The notes below the pieces were generated by a model. It searched no databases. It was not told the origin of the DNA and saw only the letters and a list, made by a program, of their open reading frames with translations. Both the position numbers and the translations under genes were made by a program. Below are positions 37,203-51,131 of a stretch of DNA of 64,000 nt, in pieces; the first letter of the stretch is position 1; the number at the start of each line of letters is the position of its first letter. Origin of the DNA: Auanema rhodensis (Eukaryota > Nematoda > Chromadorea > Rhabditida > Rhabditidae); contig OZ059894.1 of NCBI GenBank assembly GCA_964057225.1, forward strand, positions 2,604,001 to 2,668,000, written 5' to 3'.

Positions 37203-39308
37203 TTCAACGAAAAAATTAATTCTTCAGGGTGAAAATCGAGGATATAAGTGTGAACTTATATCAGTTGATATCTCGGTGCATTTTTAAGCTAGCGCAAATC
37301 TGATAACACAGATCGACGCAGCTTAAAAATCCGCATCGAATGCACTATACTACATTGAGAAACGCCTAATACAAAAATTAGTTATGATCGTTTGAAAAAT
37401 GATGCATTAGTGTATGTTGAGTTTCCATGTACACTCAACATTGCTTCCAAAAACATTTTGACAAAAATTTTTTCGGAAAATTTCAAAATAATTTAGCAAA
37501 AAGTAGATGTTTTTAGATTCCTTTTTTCAAGGCAAAGACGATGGACATTGTTATTCAACGAAAAAATTAATTCTTCAGGGTGAAAATCGAGGATATAAGT
37601 GTGAACTTATATCAGTTGATATCTCGGTGCATTTTTAAGCTAGCGCAAATCTGATAACACAGATCGACGCAGCTTACAAATCCGCATCGAATGCACTATA
37701 CTACATTGAGAAACGCCTAATACAAAAATTAGTTATGATCGTTTGAAAAATGATGCATTAGTGTATGTTGAGTTTCCATGTACACTCAACATTGCTTCCA
37801 AAAACATTTTGACAAAAATTTTTTCGAAAAATTTCGAAATAATTTAGCGAAAAGTAGATGTTTTTAGATTCCTTTTTTCAAGGCAAAGACGATGGACATT
37901 GTTATTCAACGAAAAAATTAATTCTTCAGGGTGAAAATCGAGGATATAAGTGTGAACATATATCAGTTGATATCTCGGTGCATTTTTAAGCTAGCGCAAA
38001 TCTGATAACACAGATCGACGCAGCTTACAAATCCGCATCGAATGCACTATACTACATTAAGAAACGCCTAATACAAAAATTAGTTATGATCGTTTGAAAA
38101 ATGATGCATTAGTGTATGTTGAGTTTCCATGTACACTCAACATTGCTTCCAAAAACATTTTGACAAAAATTTTTTCGAAAAATTTCAAAATAATTTAGCA
38201 AAAAGTAGATGTTTTTAGATTCCTTTCTTCAAGGCAAAGACGATGGACATTGTTATTCAACGAAAAAATTAATTCTTCAGGGTGAAAATCGAGGATATAA
38301 GTGTGAACTTATATCAGTTGATATCTCGGTGCATTTTTAAGCTAGCGCAAATCTGATAACACAGATCGACGCAGCTTAAAAATCCGCATCGAATGCACTA
38401 TACTACATTGAGAAACGCTTAATACAAAAATTAGTTATGATCGTTTGAAAAATGATGCATTAGTGTATGTTGAGTTTCCATGTACACTCAACATTGCTTC
38501 CAAAAACATTTTGACAAAAATTTTTTCGAAAAATTTCAAAATAATTTAGCAAAAAGTAGATGTTTTTAGATACCTTTTTTGAAGGCAAAGACGATGGACA
38601 TTGTTATTCAACGAAAATATTATTTCTTCAGGGTGAAAATCGAGGATATAAGTGTGAACTTATATCAGTTGATAACTCGGTGCATTTTTAAGCTAGCGCA
38701 AATCTGATAACACAGATCGACGCAGCTTAAAAATCCGCATCGAATGCATTATACTACATTGAGAAACGCTTAATACAAAAATTAGTTATGATCGTTTGAA
38801 AAATGATGCATTAGTGTATGTTGAGTTTCCATGTACACTCAACATTGCTTCCAAAAACATTTTGACAAAAATTTTTTCGAAAAATTTCAAAATAATTTAG
38901 CAAAAAGTAGATGTTTTTAGATTCCTTTTTTCAAGGCGAAGACGATGGACATTGTTATTCAACGAAAAATCTATTTCTTCAGGGTGAAAATCGAGGATAT
39001 AAGTGTGAACTTATATCAGTTGATATCTCGGTGCATTTTTAAGCTAGCGCAAATCTGATAACACAGATCGACGCAGCTTAAAAATCCGCATCGAATGCAC
39101 TATTCTACATTGAGAAACGCTCAATACAAAAATTAGTTATGATCGTTTGAAAAATGATGCATTAGTGTATGTTGAGTTTCCATGTACACTCAACATTGCT
39201 TCCAAAAACATTTTGACAAAAATTTTTTCGGAAAATTTCAAGATAATTTAGCAAAAAGTAGATGTTTTTAGATTCCTTTTTTCAAGGCAAAGACGATGGA
39301 CATTGTTA
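37203..39308 (+). repeat. Paralogue of 16147-17901 (offset 21407 bp) with one leading monomer
   Basis: From 37554 the monomer order copies 16147 onward: tacaaat with tagcgaaaag (37554), tacaaat with ctttcttc (37905), ttagatacc with ttgaagg (38256), aaatattatttc with gataactcgg (38607), aatctatttc with ttctac (38958). The offset is 61 monomers minus the four bases of the 350-bp units between. Scattered differences (ttcgaaata at 37834, attgagaaac against attaagaaac, cttaaaaat against cttgaaaat) show this copy is older than the 10-mer pair. It lacks the three monomers 17902-18954 and joins directly to a gtgaattttt monomer. Confidence 0.88.
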
Positions 39309-42300
39309 TTCAACGAAAAAATTAATTCTTCACGGTGAAAATCGAGGATATAAGTGTGAACATATATCAGTTGATATCTCGGTGAATTTTTAAGCTAGCG
39401 CAAATCTGATAACACAGATCGACGCAGCTTAAAAATCCGCATCGAATGCACTATACTACATTGAGAAACGCTCAATACAAAAATTAGTTATGATCGTTTG
39501 AAAAATGATGCATTAGTGTATGTTGAGTTTCCATGTACACTCAACATTGCTTCCAAAAACATTTTGACAAAAATTTTTTCGGAAAATTTCAAGATAATTT
39601 AGCAAAAAGTAGATGTTTTTAGATTCCTTTTTTCAAGGCAAAGACGATGGACATTGTTATTCAACGAAAAAATTAATTCTTCAGGGTGAAAATCGAGGAT
39701 ATAAGTGTGAACATATATCAGTTGATATCTCGGTGCATTTTTAAGCTAGCGCAAATCTGATAACACAGATCGACGCAGCTTAAAAATCCGCATCGAATGC
39801 ACTATACTACATTGAGAAACGCTCAATACAAAAATTAGTTATGATCGTTTGAAAAATGATGCATTAGTGTATGTTGAGTTTCCATGTACACTCAACATTG
39901 CTTCCAAAAACATTTTGACAAAAATTTTTTCGGAAAATTTCAAGATAATTTAGCAAAAAGTAGATGTTTTTAGATTCCTTTTTTCAAGGCAAAGACGATG
40001 GACATTGTTATTCAACGAAAAAATTAATTCTTCAGGGTGAAAATCGAGGATATAAGTGTGAACATATATCAGTTGATATCTCGGTGCATTTTTAAGCTAG
40101 CGCAAATCTGATAACACAGATCGACGCAGCTTAAAAATCCGCATCGAATGCACTATACTACATTGAGAAACGCTCAATACAAAAATTAGTTATGATCGTT
40201 TGAAAAATGATGCATTAGTGTATGTTGAGTTTCCATGTACACTCAACATTGCTTCCAAAAACATTTTGACAAAAATTTTTTCGGAAAATTTCAAGATAAT
40301 TTAGCAAAAAGTAGATGTTTTTAGATTCCTTTTTTCAAGGCAAAGACGATGGACATTGTTATTCAACGAAAAAATTAATTCTTCAGGGTGAAAATCGAGG
40401 ATATAAGTGTGAACATATATCAGTTGATATCTCGGTGAATTTTTAAGCTAGCGCAAATCTGATAACACAGATCGACGCAGCTTAAAAATCCGCATCGAAT
40501 GCACTATACTACATTGAGAAACGCTCAATACAAAAATTAGTTATGATCGTTTGAAAAATGATGCATTAGTGTATGTTGAGTTTCCATGTACACTCAACAT
40601 TGCTTCCAAAAACATTTTGACAAAAATTTTTTCGGAAAATTTCAAGATAATTTAGCAAAAAGTAGATGTTTTTAGATTCCTTTTTTCAAGGCAAAGACGA
40701 TGAACATTGTTATTCAACGAAAAAATTAATTCTTCAGGGTGAAAATCGAGGATATAAGTGTGAACATATATCAGTTGATATCTCGGTGCATTTTTAAGCT
40801 AGCGCAAATCTGATAACACAGATCGACGCAGCTTAAAAATCCGCATCGAATGCACTATACTACATTGAGAAACGCTCAATACAAAAATTAGTTATGATCG
40901 TTTGAAAAATGATGCATTAGTGTATGTTGAGTTTCCATGTACACTCAACATTGCTTCCAAAAACATTTTGACAAAAATTTTTTCGGAAAATTTCAAGATA
41001 ATTTAGCAAAAAGTAGATGTTTTTAGATTCCTTTTTTCAAGGCAAAGACGATGGACATTGTTATTCAACGAAAAAATTAATTCTTCAGGGTGAAAATCGA
41101 GGATATAAGTGTGAACATATATCAGTTGATATCTCGGTGCATTTTTAAGCTAGCGCAAATCTGATAACACAGATCGACGCAGCTTAAAAATCCGCATCGA
41201 ATGCACTATACTACATTGAGAAACGCTCAATACAAAAATTAGTTATGATCGTTTGAAAAATGATGCATTAGTGTATGTTGAGTTTCCATGTACACTCAAC
41301 ATTGCTTCCAAAAACATTTTGACAAAAATTTTTTCGGAAAATTTCAAGATAATTTAGCAAAAAGTAGATGTTTTTAGATTCCTTTTTTCAAGGCAAAGAC
41401 GATGGACATTGTTATTCAACGAAAAAATTAATTCTTCAGGGTGAAAATCGAGGATATAAGTGTGAACATATATCAGTTGATATCTCGGTGCATTTTTAAG
41501 CTAGCGCAAATCTGATAACACAGATCGACGCAGCTTAAAAATCCGCATCGAATGCACTATACTACATTGAGAAACGCTCAATACAAGAATTAGTTATGAT
41601 CGTTTGAAAAATGATGCATTAGTGTATGTTGAGTTTCCATGTACACTCAACATTGCTTCCAAAAACATTTTGACAAAAATTTTTTCGAAAAATTTCAAAA
41701 TAATTTAGCAAAAAGTAGATGTTTTTAGATTTCTTTTTTCAAGGCGAAGACGATGGACATTGTTATTCAACGAAAAAATTAATTCTTCAGGGTGAAAATC
41801 GAGGATATAAGTGTGAACATATATCAGTTGATATCTCGGTGCATTTTTAAGCTAGCGCAAATCTGATAACACAGATCGACGCAGCTTAAAAATCCGCATC
41901 GAATGCACTATACTACATTGAGAAACGCTCAATACAAAAATTAGTTATGATCGTTTGAAAAATGATGCATTAGTGTATGTTGAGTTTCCATGTACACTCA
42001 ACATTGCTTCCAAAAACATTTTGACAAAAATTTTTTCGAAAAATTTCAAAATAATTTAGCAAAAAGTAGATGTTTTTAGATTCCTTTTTTCAAGGCAAAG
42101 ACGATGGACATTGTTATTCAACGAAAAAATTAATTCTTCAGGGTGAAAATCGAGGATATAAGTGTGAACATATATCAGTTGATATCTCGGTGCATTTTTA
42201 AGCTAGCGCAAATCTGATAACACAGATCGACGCAGCTTAAAAATCCGCATCGAATGCACTATACTACATTGAGAAACGCTCAATACAAAAATTAGTTATG

Positions 42301-42467
42301 ATCGTTTGAAAAATGATGCATTAGTGTATGTTGAGTTTCCATGTACACTCAACATTGCTTCCAAAAACATTTTGACAAAAATTTTTTCGGAAAATTTCAA
42401 GATAATTTAGCAAAAAGTAGATGTTTTTAGATTCCTTTTTTCAAGGCGAAGACGATGGACATTGTTA
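39309..42467 (+). repeat. Near-uniform monomer run (nine monomers), counterpart of 18955-21411
   Basis: Monomers at 39309 and 40362 carry gtgaattttt, as at 18955 and 19306. The rest are gaacat/ctcaata with ggaaaatttcaag, then the gatttc monomer at 41415. Single changes are cttcacggtg near 39331, gatgaacattg near 40698 and caagaatta near 41585. Confidence 0.85.
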
Positions 42468-45165
42468 TTCAACGAAAAAATTAATTCTTCAGGGTGAAAA
42501 TCGAGGATATAAGTGTGAACTTATATCAGTTGATATCTCGGTGCATTTTTAAGCTAGCGCAAATCTGATAACACAGATCGACGCAGCTTAAAAATCCGCA
42601 TCGAATGCACTATACTACATTGAGAAACGCTCAATACAAAAATTAGTTATGATCGTTTGAAAAATGATGCATTAGTGTATGTTGAGTTTCCATGTACACT
42701 CAACATTGCTTCCAAAAACATTTTGACAAAAATTTTTTCGAAAAATTTCAAAATAATTTAGCAAAAAGTAGATGTTTTCAGATTTTTTTTTCAAGGCAAA
42801 GACGATGGACAATGTTATTCAACGAAAAAATTAATTGTTCAGGGTGAAAATCGAGGATATAAGTGTGAACTTATATCAGTTGATATCTCGGTGCATTTTT
42901 AAGCTAGCGCAAATCTGATAACACAGATCGACGCAGCTTAAAAATCCGCATCGAATGCACTATACTACATTGAGAAACGCTCAATACAAAAATTAGTTAT
43001 GATCGTTTGAAAAATGATGCATTAGTGTATGTTGAGTTTCCATGTACACTCAACATTGCTTCCAAAAACATTTTGACAAAAATTTTTTCGAAAAATTTCA
43101 AAATAATTTAGCAAAAAGTAGATGTTTTTAGATTTCTTTTTTCAAGGCGAAGACGATGGACATTGTTATTCAACGAAAAAATTAATTCTTCAGGGTGAAA
43201 ATCGAGGATATAAGTGTGAACATATATCAGTTGATATCTCGGTGCATTTTTAAGCTAGCGCAAATCTGATAACACAGATCGACGCAGCTTAAAAATCCGC
43301 ATCGAATGCACTATACTACATTGAGAAACGCTCAATACAAAAATTAGTTATGATCGTTTGAAAAATGATGCATTAGTGTATGTTGAGTTTCCATGTACAC
43401 TCAACATTGCTTCCAAAAACATTTTGACAAAAATTTTTTCGAAAAATTTCAAAATAATTTAGCAAAAAGTAGATGTTTTTAGATTCCTTTTTTCAAGGCA
43501 AAGACGATGGACATTGTTATTCAACGAAAAAATTAATTCTTCAGGGTGAAAATCGAGGATATAAGTGTGAACATATATCAGTTGATATCTCGGTGCATTT
43601 TTAAGCTAGCGCAAATCTGATAACACAGATCGACGCAGCTTAAAAATCCGCATCGAATGCACTATACTACATTGAGAAACGCTCAATACAAAAATTAGTT
43701 ATGATCGTTTGAAAAATGATGCATTAGTGTATGTTGAGTTTCCATGTACACTCAACATTGCTTCCAAAAACATTTTGACAAAAATTTTTTCGGAAAATTT
43801 CAAGATAATTTAGCAAAAAGTAGATGTTTTTAGATTCCTTTTTTCAAGGCGAAGACGATGGACATTGTTATTCAACGAAAAAATTAATTCTTCAGGGTGA
43901 AAATCGAGGATATAAGTGTGAACTTATATCAGTTGATATCTCGGTGCATTTTTAAGCTAGCGCAAATCTGATAACACAGATCGACGCAGCTTAAAAATTC
44001 GCATCGAATGCACTATACTACATTGAAAAACGCTCAATACAAAAATTAGTTATGATCGTTTGAAAAATGATGCATTAGTGTATGTTGAGTTTCCATGTAC
44101 ACTCAACATTGCTTCCAAAAACATTTTGACAAAAATTTTTTCGAAAAATTTCAAAATAATTTAGCAAAAAGTAGATGTTTTCAGATTTTTTTTTCAAGGC
44201 AAAGACGATGGACAATGTTATTCAACGAAAAAATTAATTGTTCAGGGTGAAAATCGAGGATATAAGTGTGAACTTATATCAGTTGATATCTCGGTGCATT
44301 TTTAAGCTAGCGCAAATCTGATAACACAGATCGACGCAGCTTAAAAATCCGCATCGAATGCACTATACTACATTGAGAAACGCTCAATACAAAAATTAGT
44401 TATGATCGTTTGAAAAATGATGCATTAGTGTATGTTGAGTTTCCATGTACACTCAACATTGCTTCCAAAAACATTTTGACAAAAATTTTTTCGAAAATCG
44501 AGGATATAAGTGTGAACTTATATCAGTTGATATCTCGGTGCATTTTTAAGCTAGCGCAAATCTGATAACACAGATCGACGCAGCTTAAAAATTCGCATCG
44601 AATGCACTATACTACATTGAGAAACGCTCAATACAAAAATTAGTTATGATCGTTTGAAAAATGATGCATTAGTGTATGTTGAGTTTCCATGTACACTCAA
44701 CATTGCTTCCAAAAACATTTTGACAAAAATTTTTTCGAAAAATTTCAAAATAATTTAGCAAAAAGTAGATGTTTTCAGATTTTTTTTTCAAGGCAAAGAC
44801 GATGGACAATGTTATTCAACGAAAAAATTAATTGTTCAGGGTGAAAATCGAGGATATAAGTGTGAACTTATATCAGTTGATATCTCGGTGCATTTTTAAG
44901 CTAGCGCAAATCTGATAACACAGATCGACGCAGCTTAAAAATCCGCATCGAATGCACTATACTACATTGAGAAACGCTCAATACAAAAATTAGTTATGAT
45001 CGTTTGAAAAATGATGCATTAGTGTATGTTGAGTTTCCATGTACACTCAACATTGCTCCCAAAAACATTTTGACAAAAATTTTTTCGAAAAATTTCAAAA
45101 TAATTTAGCAAAAAGTAGATGTTTTTAGATTCCTTTTTTCAAGGCAAAGACGATGGACGATGTTA
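42468..45165 (+). repeat. 4-mer block of 1403 bp, one full copy and a deletion-bearing second copy
   Basis: 42468-43870 has four monomers, the first of 350 bp (cagat T-run) and the second marked by attgttcag (near 42836). The pattern restarts at 43871 with the same T-run (44182) and attgttcag (near 44239), but with new changes aaaaattcgc and ttgaaaaac. The second copy is interrupted by the internal deletion at 44494 and resumes with aaaaattcgc (44587), a T-run (44776) and attgttcag (near 44833). The distance between those two T-runs is 594 bp. Confidence 0.85.
44461..44704 (+). repeat. Truncated 244-bp monomer with a 106-107 bp internal deletion
   Basis: At 44491-44500 ttttttcgaaaa is followed directly by tcgaggatataag, which normally lies about 106 bp further on. 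The two ends share gaaaa, so the deletion removed one copy of a 5-bp direct repeat plus the sequence between. It lost offset about 278 of one monomer to about offset 33 of the next, including the variable 3' segment and the ttcaac start. It is the only length change in the window larger than 1 bp that I could find. Confidence 0.92.
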
Positions 45166-46217
45166 TTCAACGAAAAAATTAATTCTTCAGGGTGAAAATC
45201 GAGGATATAAGTGTGAACTTATATCAGTTGATATCTCGGTGCATTTTCAAGCTAGCGCAAATCTGATAACACAGATCGACGCAGCTTAAAAATCCGCATC
45301 AAATGCACTATACTACATTGAGAAACGCTCAAAACAAAAATTAGTTATGATCGTTTGAAAAATGATGCATTAGTGTATGTTGAGTTTCCATGTACACTCA
45401 ACATTGCTTCCAAAAACATTTTGACAAAAATTTTTTCGAAAAATTTCAAAATAATTTAGCAAAAAGTAGATGTTTTTAGATTCCGTTTTTCAAGGCAAAG
45501 ACGATGGACTTTGTTATTCAACGAAAAAATCAATTCTTCAGGGTGAAAATCGAGGATCTAAGTGTGAACTTATATCAGTTGATATCTCGGTGCATTTTTA
45601 AGCTAGCGCAAATCTGATAACACAGATCGACGCAGCTTAAAAATCCGCATCGAATGCACTATACTACATTGAGAAACGCTCAATACAAAAATTAGTTATG
45701 ATCGTTTGAAAAATGATGCATTAGTGTATGTTGAGTTTCCATGTACACTCAACATTGCTTCCAAAAACATTTTGACAAAAATTTTTTCGAAAAATTTCAA
45801 AATATTTTAGCAAGAAGTAGATGTTTTTAGATACCTTTTTTCAAGGCAAAGACGATGGACAATGTTATTCAACGAAAAAATAATTTCTTCAGGGTGAAAA
45901 TCGAGGATATAAGTGTGAACTTATATCAGTTGATATCTCGGTACATTTTTAAGCTAGCGCAAATCTGATAACACAGATCGACGCAGCTTAAAAATCCGCA
46001 TCAAATGCACTATACTACATTGAGAAACGCTCAATACAAAAATTAGTTATGATCGTTTGAAAAATGATGAATTAGTGTATGTTGAGTTTCCATGTACACT
46101 CAACATTGCTTCTAAAAACATTTTGACAAAAATTTTTTCGAAAAATTTCAAAATAATTTAGCAAAAAGTAGATGTTTTCAGATTTTTTTTTCAAGGCAAA
46201 GACGATGGACGATGTTA
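45166..46217 (+). repeat. Three transition monomers
   Basis: 45166 has gcattttcaag, catcaaat, aaaacaaaaa and gattccg. 45517 has aatcaattc, gaggatctaag and ttttagcaagaag, matching 12286. 45868 (350 bp) has ataatttc, ggtacattt, catcaaat, gatgaatta, ttctaaaaac and the cagat T-run. Confidence 0.85.
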
Positions 46218-49200
46218 TTCAACGAAAAAATTAATTCTTCAGGGTGAAAATCGAGGATATAAGTGTGAACTTATATCAGTTGATATCTCGGTGCATTTTT
46301 AAGCTAGCGCAAATCTGATAACACAGATCGACGCAGCTTAAAAATCCGCATCGAATGCACTATACTACATTGAGAAACGCTCAATACAAAAATTAGTTAT
46401 GATCGTTTGAAAAATGATGCATTAGTGTATGTTGAGTTTCCATGTACACTCAACATTGCTTCCAAAAACATTTTGACAAAAATTTTTTCGAAAAATTTCA
46501 AAATAATTTAGCAAAAAGTAGATGTTTTTAGATTCCTTTTTTCAAGGCAAAGACGATGGACGATGTTATTCAACGAAAAAATTAATTCTTCAGGGTGAAA
46601 ATCGAGGATATAAGTGTGAACTTATATCAGTTGATATCTCGGTGCATTTTCAAGCTAGCGCAAATCTGATAACACAGATCGAAGCAGCTTAAAAATCCGC
46701 ATCGAATGCACTATACTACATTGAGAAACGCTAAATACAAAAATTAGTTATGATCGTTTGAAAAATGATGAATTAGTGTATGTTGAGTTTCCATGTACAC
46801 TCAACATTGCTTCCAAAAACATTTTGACAAAAATTTTTTCGAAAAATTTCAAAATAATTTAGCAAAAAGTAGATGTTTTTAGATTCCGTTTTTCAAGGCA
46901 AAGACGATGGACTTTGTTATTCAACGAAAAAATCAATTCTTCAGGGTGAAAATCGAGGATATAAGTGTGAACTTATATCAGTTGATATCTCGGTGCATTT
47001 TTAAGCTAGCGCAAATCTGATAACACAGATCGACGCAGCTTAAAAATCCGCATCGAATGCACTATACTACATTGAGAAACGCTCAATACAAAAATTAGTT
47101 ATGATCGTTTGAAAAATGATGCATTAGTGTATGTTGAGTTTCCATGTACACTCAACATTGCTTCCAAAAACATTTTGACAAAAATTTTTTCGAAAAATTT
47201 CAAAATATTTTAGCAAGAAGTAGATGTTTTTAGATTCCTTTTTTCAAGGCAAAGACGATGGACAATGTTATTCAACGAAAAAATAATTTCTTCAGGGTGA
47301 AAATCGAGGATATAAGTGTGAACTTATATCAGTTGATATCTCGGTACATTTTTAAGCTAGCGCAAATCTGATAACACAGATCGACGCAGCTTAAAAATCC
47401 GCATCAAATGCACTATACTACATTGAGAAACGCTCAATACAAAAATTAGTTATGATCGTTTGAAAAATGATGAATTAGTGTATGTTGAGTTTCCATGTAC
47501 ACTCAACATTGCTTCCAAAAACATTTTGACAAAAATTTTTTCGAAAAATTTCAAAATAATTTAGCAAAAAGTAGATGTTTTTAGATTTCTTTTTTCAAGG
47601 CAAAGACGATGGACGATGTTATTCAACGAAAAAATTAATTCTTCAGGGTGAAAATCGAGGATATAAGTGTGAACTTATATCAGTTGATATCTCGGTGCAC
47701 TTTCAAGCTAGCGCAAATCTGATAACACAGATCGACGCAGCTTAAAAATCCGCATCAAATGCACTATACTACATTGAGAAACGCTCAATACAAAAATTAG
47801 TTATGATCGTTTGAAAAATGATGAATTAGTGTATGTTGAGTTTCCATGTACACTCAACATTGCTTCCAAAAACATTTTGACAAAAATTTTTTCGAGAAAT
47901 TTCAAAATAATTTAGCAAAAAGTAGATGTTTTTAGATTCCTTTTTTCAAGGCGAAGACGATGGACATTGTTATTCAACGAAAAAATTAATTCTTCAGGGT
48001 GAAAATCGAGGATATAAGTGTGAACTTATATCAGTTGATATCTCGGTGCATTTTTAAGCTAGCGCAAATCTGATAACACAGATCGACGCAGCTTAAAAAT
48101 CCGCATCGAATGCACTATACTACATTGAGAAACGCTCAATACAAAAATTAGTTATGATCGTTTGAAAAATGATGCATTAGTGTATGTTGAGTTTCCATGT
48201 ACACTCAACATTGCTTCCAAAAACATTTTGACAAAAATTTTTTCGAAAAATTTCAAAATAATTTAGCAAAAAGTAGATGTTTTTAGATTCCTTTTTTCAA
48301 GGCAAAGACGATGGACGATGTTATTCAACGAAAAAATTAATTCTTCAGGGTGAAAATCGAGGATATAAGTGTGAACTTATATCAGTTGATATCTCGGTGC
48401 ATTTTCAAGCTAGCGCAAATCTGATAACACAGATCGAAGCAGCTTAAAAATCCGCATCGAATGCACTATACTACATTGAGAAACGCTAAATACAAAAATT
48501 AGTTATGATCGTTTGAAAAATGATGAATTAGTGTATGTTGAGTTTCCATGTACACTCAACATTGCTTCCAAAAACATTTTGACAAAAATTTTTTCGAAAA
48601 ATTTCAAAATAATTTAGCAAAAAGTAGATGTTTTTAGATTCCGTTTTTCAAGGCAAAGACGATGGACTTTGTTATTCAACGAAAAAATCAATTCTTCAGG
48701 GTGAAAATCGAGGATATAAGTGTGAACTTATATCAGTTGATATCTCGGTGCATTTTTAAGCTAGCGCAAATCTGATAACACAGATCGACGCAGCTTAAAA
48801 ATCCGCATCGAATGCACTATACTACATTGAGAAACGCTCAATACAAAAATTAGTTATGATCGTTTGAAAAATGATGCATTAGTGTATGTTGAGTTTCCAT
48901 GTACACTCAACATTGCTTCCAAAAACATTTTGACAAAAATTTTTTCGAAAAATTTCAAAATATTTTAGCAAGAAGTAGATGTTTTTAGATTCCTTTTTTC
49001 AAGGCAAAGACGATGGACAATGTTATTCAACGAAAAAATAATTTCTTCAGGGTGAAAATCGAGGATATAAGTGTGAACTTATATCAGTTGATATCTCGGT
49101 ACATTTTTAAGCTAGCGCAAATCTGATAACACAGATCGACGCAGCTTAAAAATCCGCATCAAATGCACTATACTACATTGAGAAACGCTCAATACAAAAA

Positions 49201-50429
49201 TTAGTTATGATCGTTTGAAAAATGATGAATTAGTGTATGTTGAGTTTCCATGTACACTCAACATTGCTTCCAAAAACATTTTGACAAAAATTTTTTCGAA
49301 AAATTTCAAAATAATTTAGCAAAAAGTAGATGTTTTTAGATTTCTTTTTTCAAGGCGAAGACGATGGACATTGTTATTCAACGAAAAAATTAATTCTTCA
49401 GGGTGAAAATCGAGGATATAAGTGTGAACTTATATCAGTTGATATCTCGGTGCATTTTTAAGCTAGCGCAAATCTGATAACACAGATCGACGCAGCTTAA
49501 AAATCCGCATCAAATGCACTATACTACATTGAGAAACGCTCAATACAAAAATTAGTTATGATCGTTTGAAAAATGATGAATTAGTGTATGTTGAGTTTCC
49601 ATGTACACTCAACATTGCTTCCAAAAACATTTTGACAAAAATTTTTTCGAAAAATTTCAAAATAATTTAGCAAAAAGTAGATGTTTTTAGATTTCTTTTT
49701 TCAAGGCAAAGACGATGGACGATGTTATTCAACGAAAAAATTAATTCTTCAGGGTGAAAATCGAGGATATAAGTGTGAACTTATATCAGTTGATATCTCG
49801 GTGCACTTTCAAGCTAGCGCAAATCTGATAACACAGATCGACGCAGCTTAAAAATCCGCATCAAATGCACTATACTACATTGAGAAACGCTCAATACAAA
49901 AATTAGTTATGATCGTTTGAAAAATGATGAATTAGTGTATGTTGAGTTTCCATGTACACTCAACATTGCTTCCAAAAACATTTTGACAAAAATTTTTTCG
50001 AGAAATTTCAAAATAATTTAGCAAAAAGTAGATGTTTTTAGATTCCTTTTTTCAAGGCGAAGACGATGGACATTGTTATTCAACGAAAAAATTAATTCTT
50101 CAGGGTGAAAATCGAGGATATAAGTGTGAACTTATATCAGTTGATATCTCGGTGCATTTTTAAGCTAGCGCAAATCTGATAACACAGATCGACGCAGCTT
50201 AAAAATCCGCATCGAATGCACTATACTACATTGAGAAACGCTAAATACAAAAATTAGTTATGATCGTTTGAAAAATGATGCATTAGTGTATGTTGAGTTT
50301 CCATGTACACTCAACATTGCTTCCAAAAACATTTTGACAAAAATTTTTTCGAAAAATTTCAAAATAATTTAGCAAAAAGTAGATGTTTTTAGATTCCTTT
50401 TTTTAAGGCAAAGACGATGGACAATGTTA
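46218..50429 (+). repeat. Overlapping 5-mer (1755 bp) and 6-mer (2106 bp) duplications
   Basis: At 1755 bp: gaagcag (46681/48436), gattccg (46882/48637), ttttagcaagaag and ggtacattt (near 47344/49099); the match spans about 46212-47602 against 47967-49357. At 2106 bp: gtgcactttcaag (47695/49801), catcaaat and cgagaaattt; the match spans about 47346-48142 against 49452-50248. The second copy of the 5-mer thus contains one extra monomer next to the 6-mer boundary (49370). The two offsets differ by one monomer, as expected from a later single-monomer gain. Confidence 0.83.
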
Positions 50430-51131
50430 TTCAACGAAAAAATTAATTCTTCAGGGTGAAAATCGAGGATATAAGTGTGAACTTATATCAGTTGATATCT
50501 CGGTGCATTTTTAAGCTAGCGCAAATCTGATAACACAGATCGATGCAGCTCAAAAATCCGCATCGAATGCACTATACTACATTGAGAAACGCTTAATACA
50601 AAAATTAGTTATGATCGTTTGAAAAATGATGCATTAGTGTATGTTGAGTTTCCATGTACACTCAACATTGCTTCCAAAAACATTTTGACAAAAATTTTTT
50701 CGAAAAATTTCAAAATAATTTAGCAAAAAGTAGATGTTTTTAGATTCCTTTTTTCAAGGCAAAGACGATGGACAATGTTATTCAACGAAAAAATTGATTC
50801 TTCAGGGTGAAAATCGAGGATATAAGTGTGAACTTATATCAGTTGATATCTCGGTGCATTTTTAAGCTAGCGCAACTCTGATAACACAGATCGACGCAGC
50901 TTAAAAATCCGCATCGAATGCACTATACTACATTGAGAAACGCTTAATACAACAATTAGTTATGATCGTTTGAAAAATGATGCATTAGTGTATGTTGAGT
51001 TTCCATGTACACTCAACATTGCTTCCAAAAACATTTTGACAAAAATTTTTTTGAAAAATTTCAAAATAATTTTGCAAAAATTAGATGTTTTCAGATTCTT
51101 TTTTTCAAGGCAAAGACGATGGACAATTTTA
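50430..51131 (+). repeat. Two monomers leading to the caactctg / attgagg pair
   Basis: 50430 carries gatcgatgcagctcaaa as at 15796. 50781 carries aaattgattc, gcaactctg and acaacaatta. Together with 51132 (gaaaattgagg) it forms a two-monomer pair also present at 58853, 60256 and 61309. Near 51050-51085 the changes ttttttttgaaaa and attttgcaaaaatt remove stop codons and open a 63-codon frame at 50970-51161, which I treat as incidental. Confidence 0.82.
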
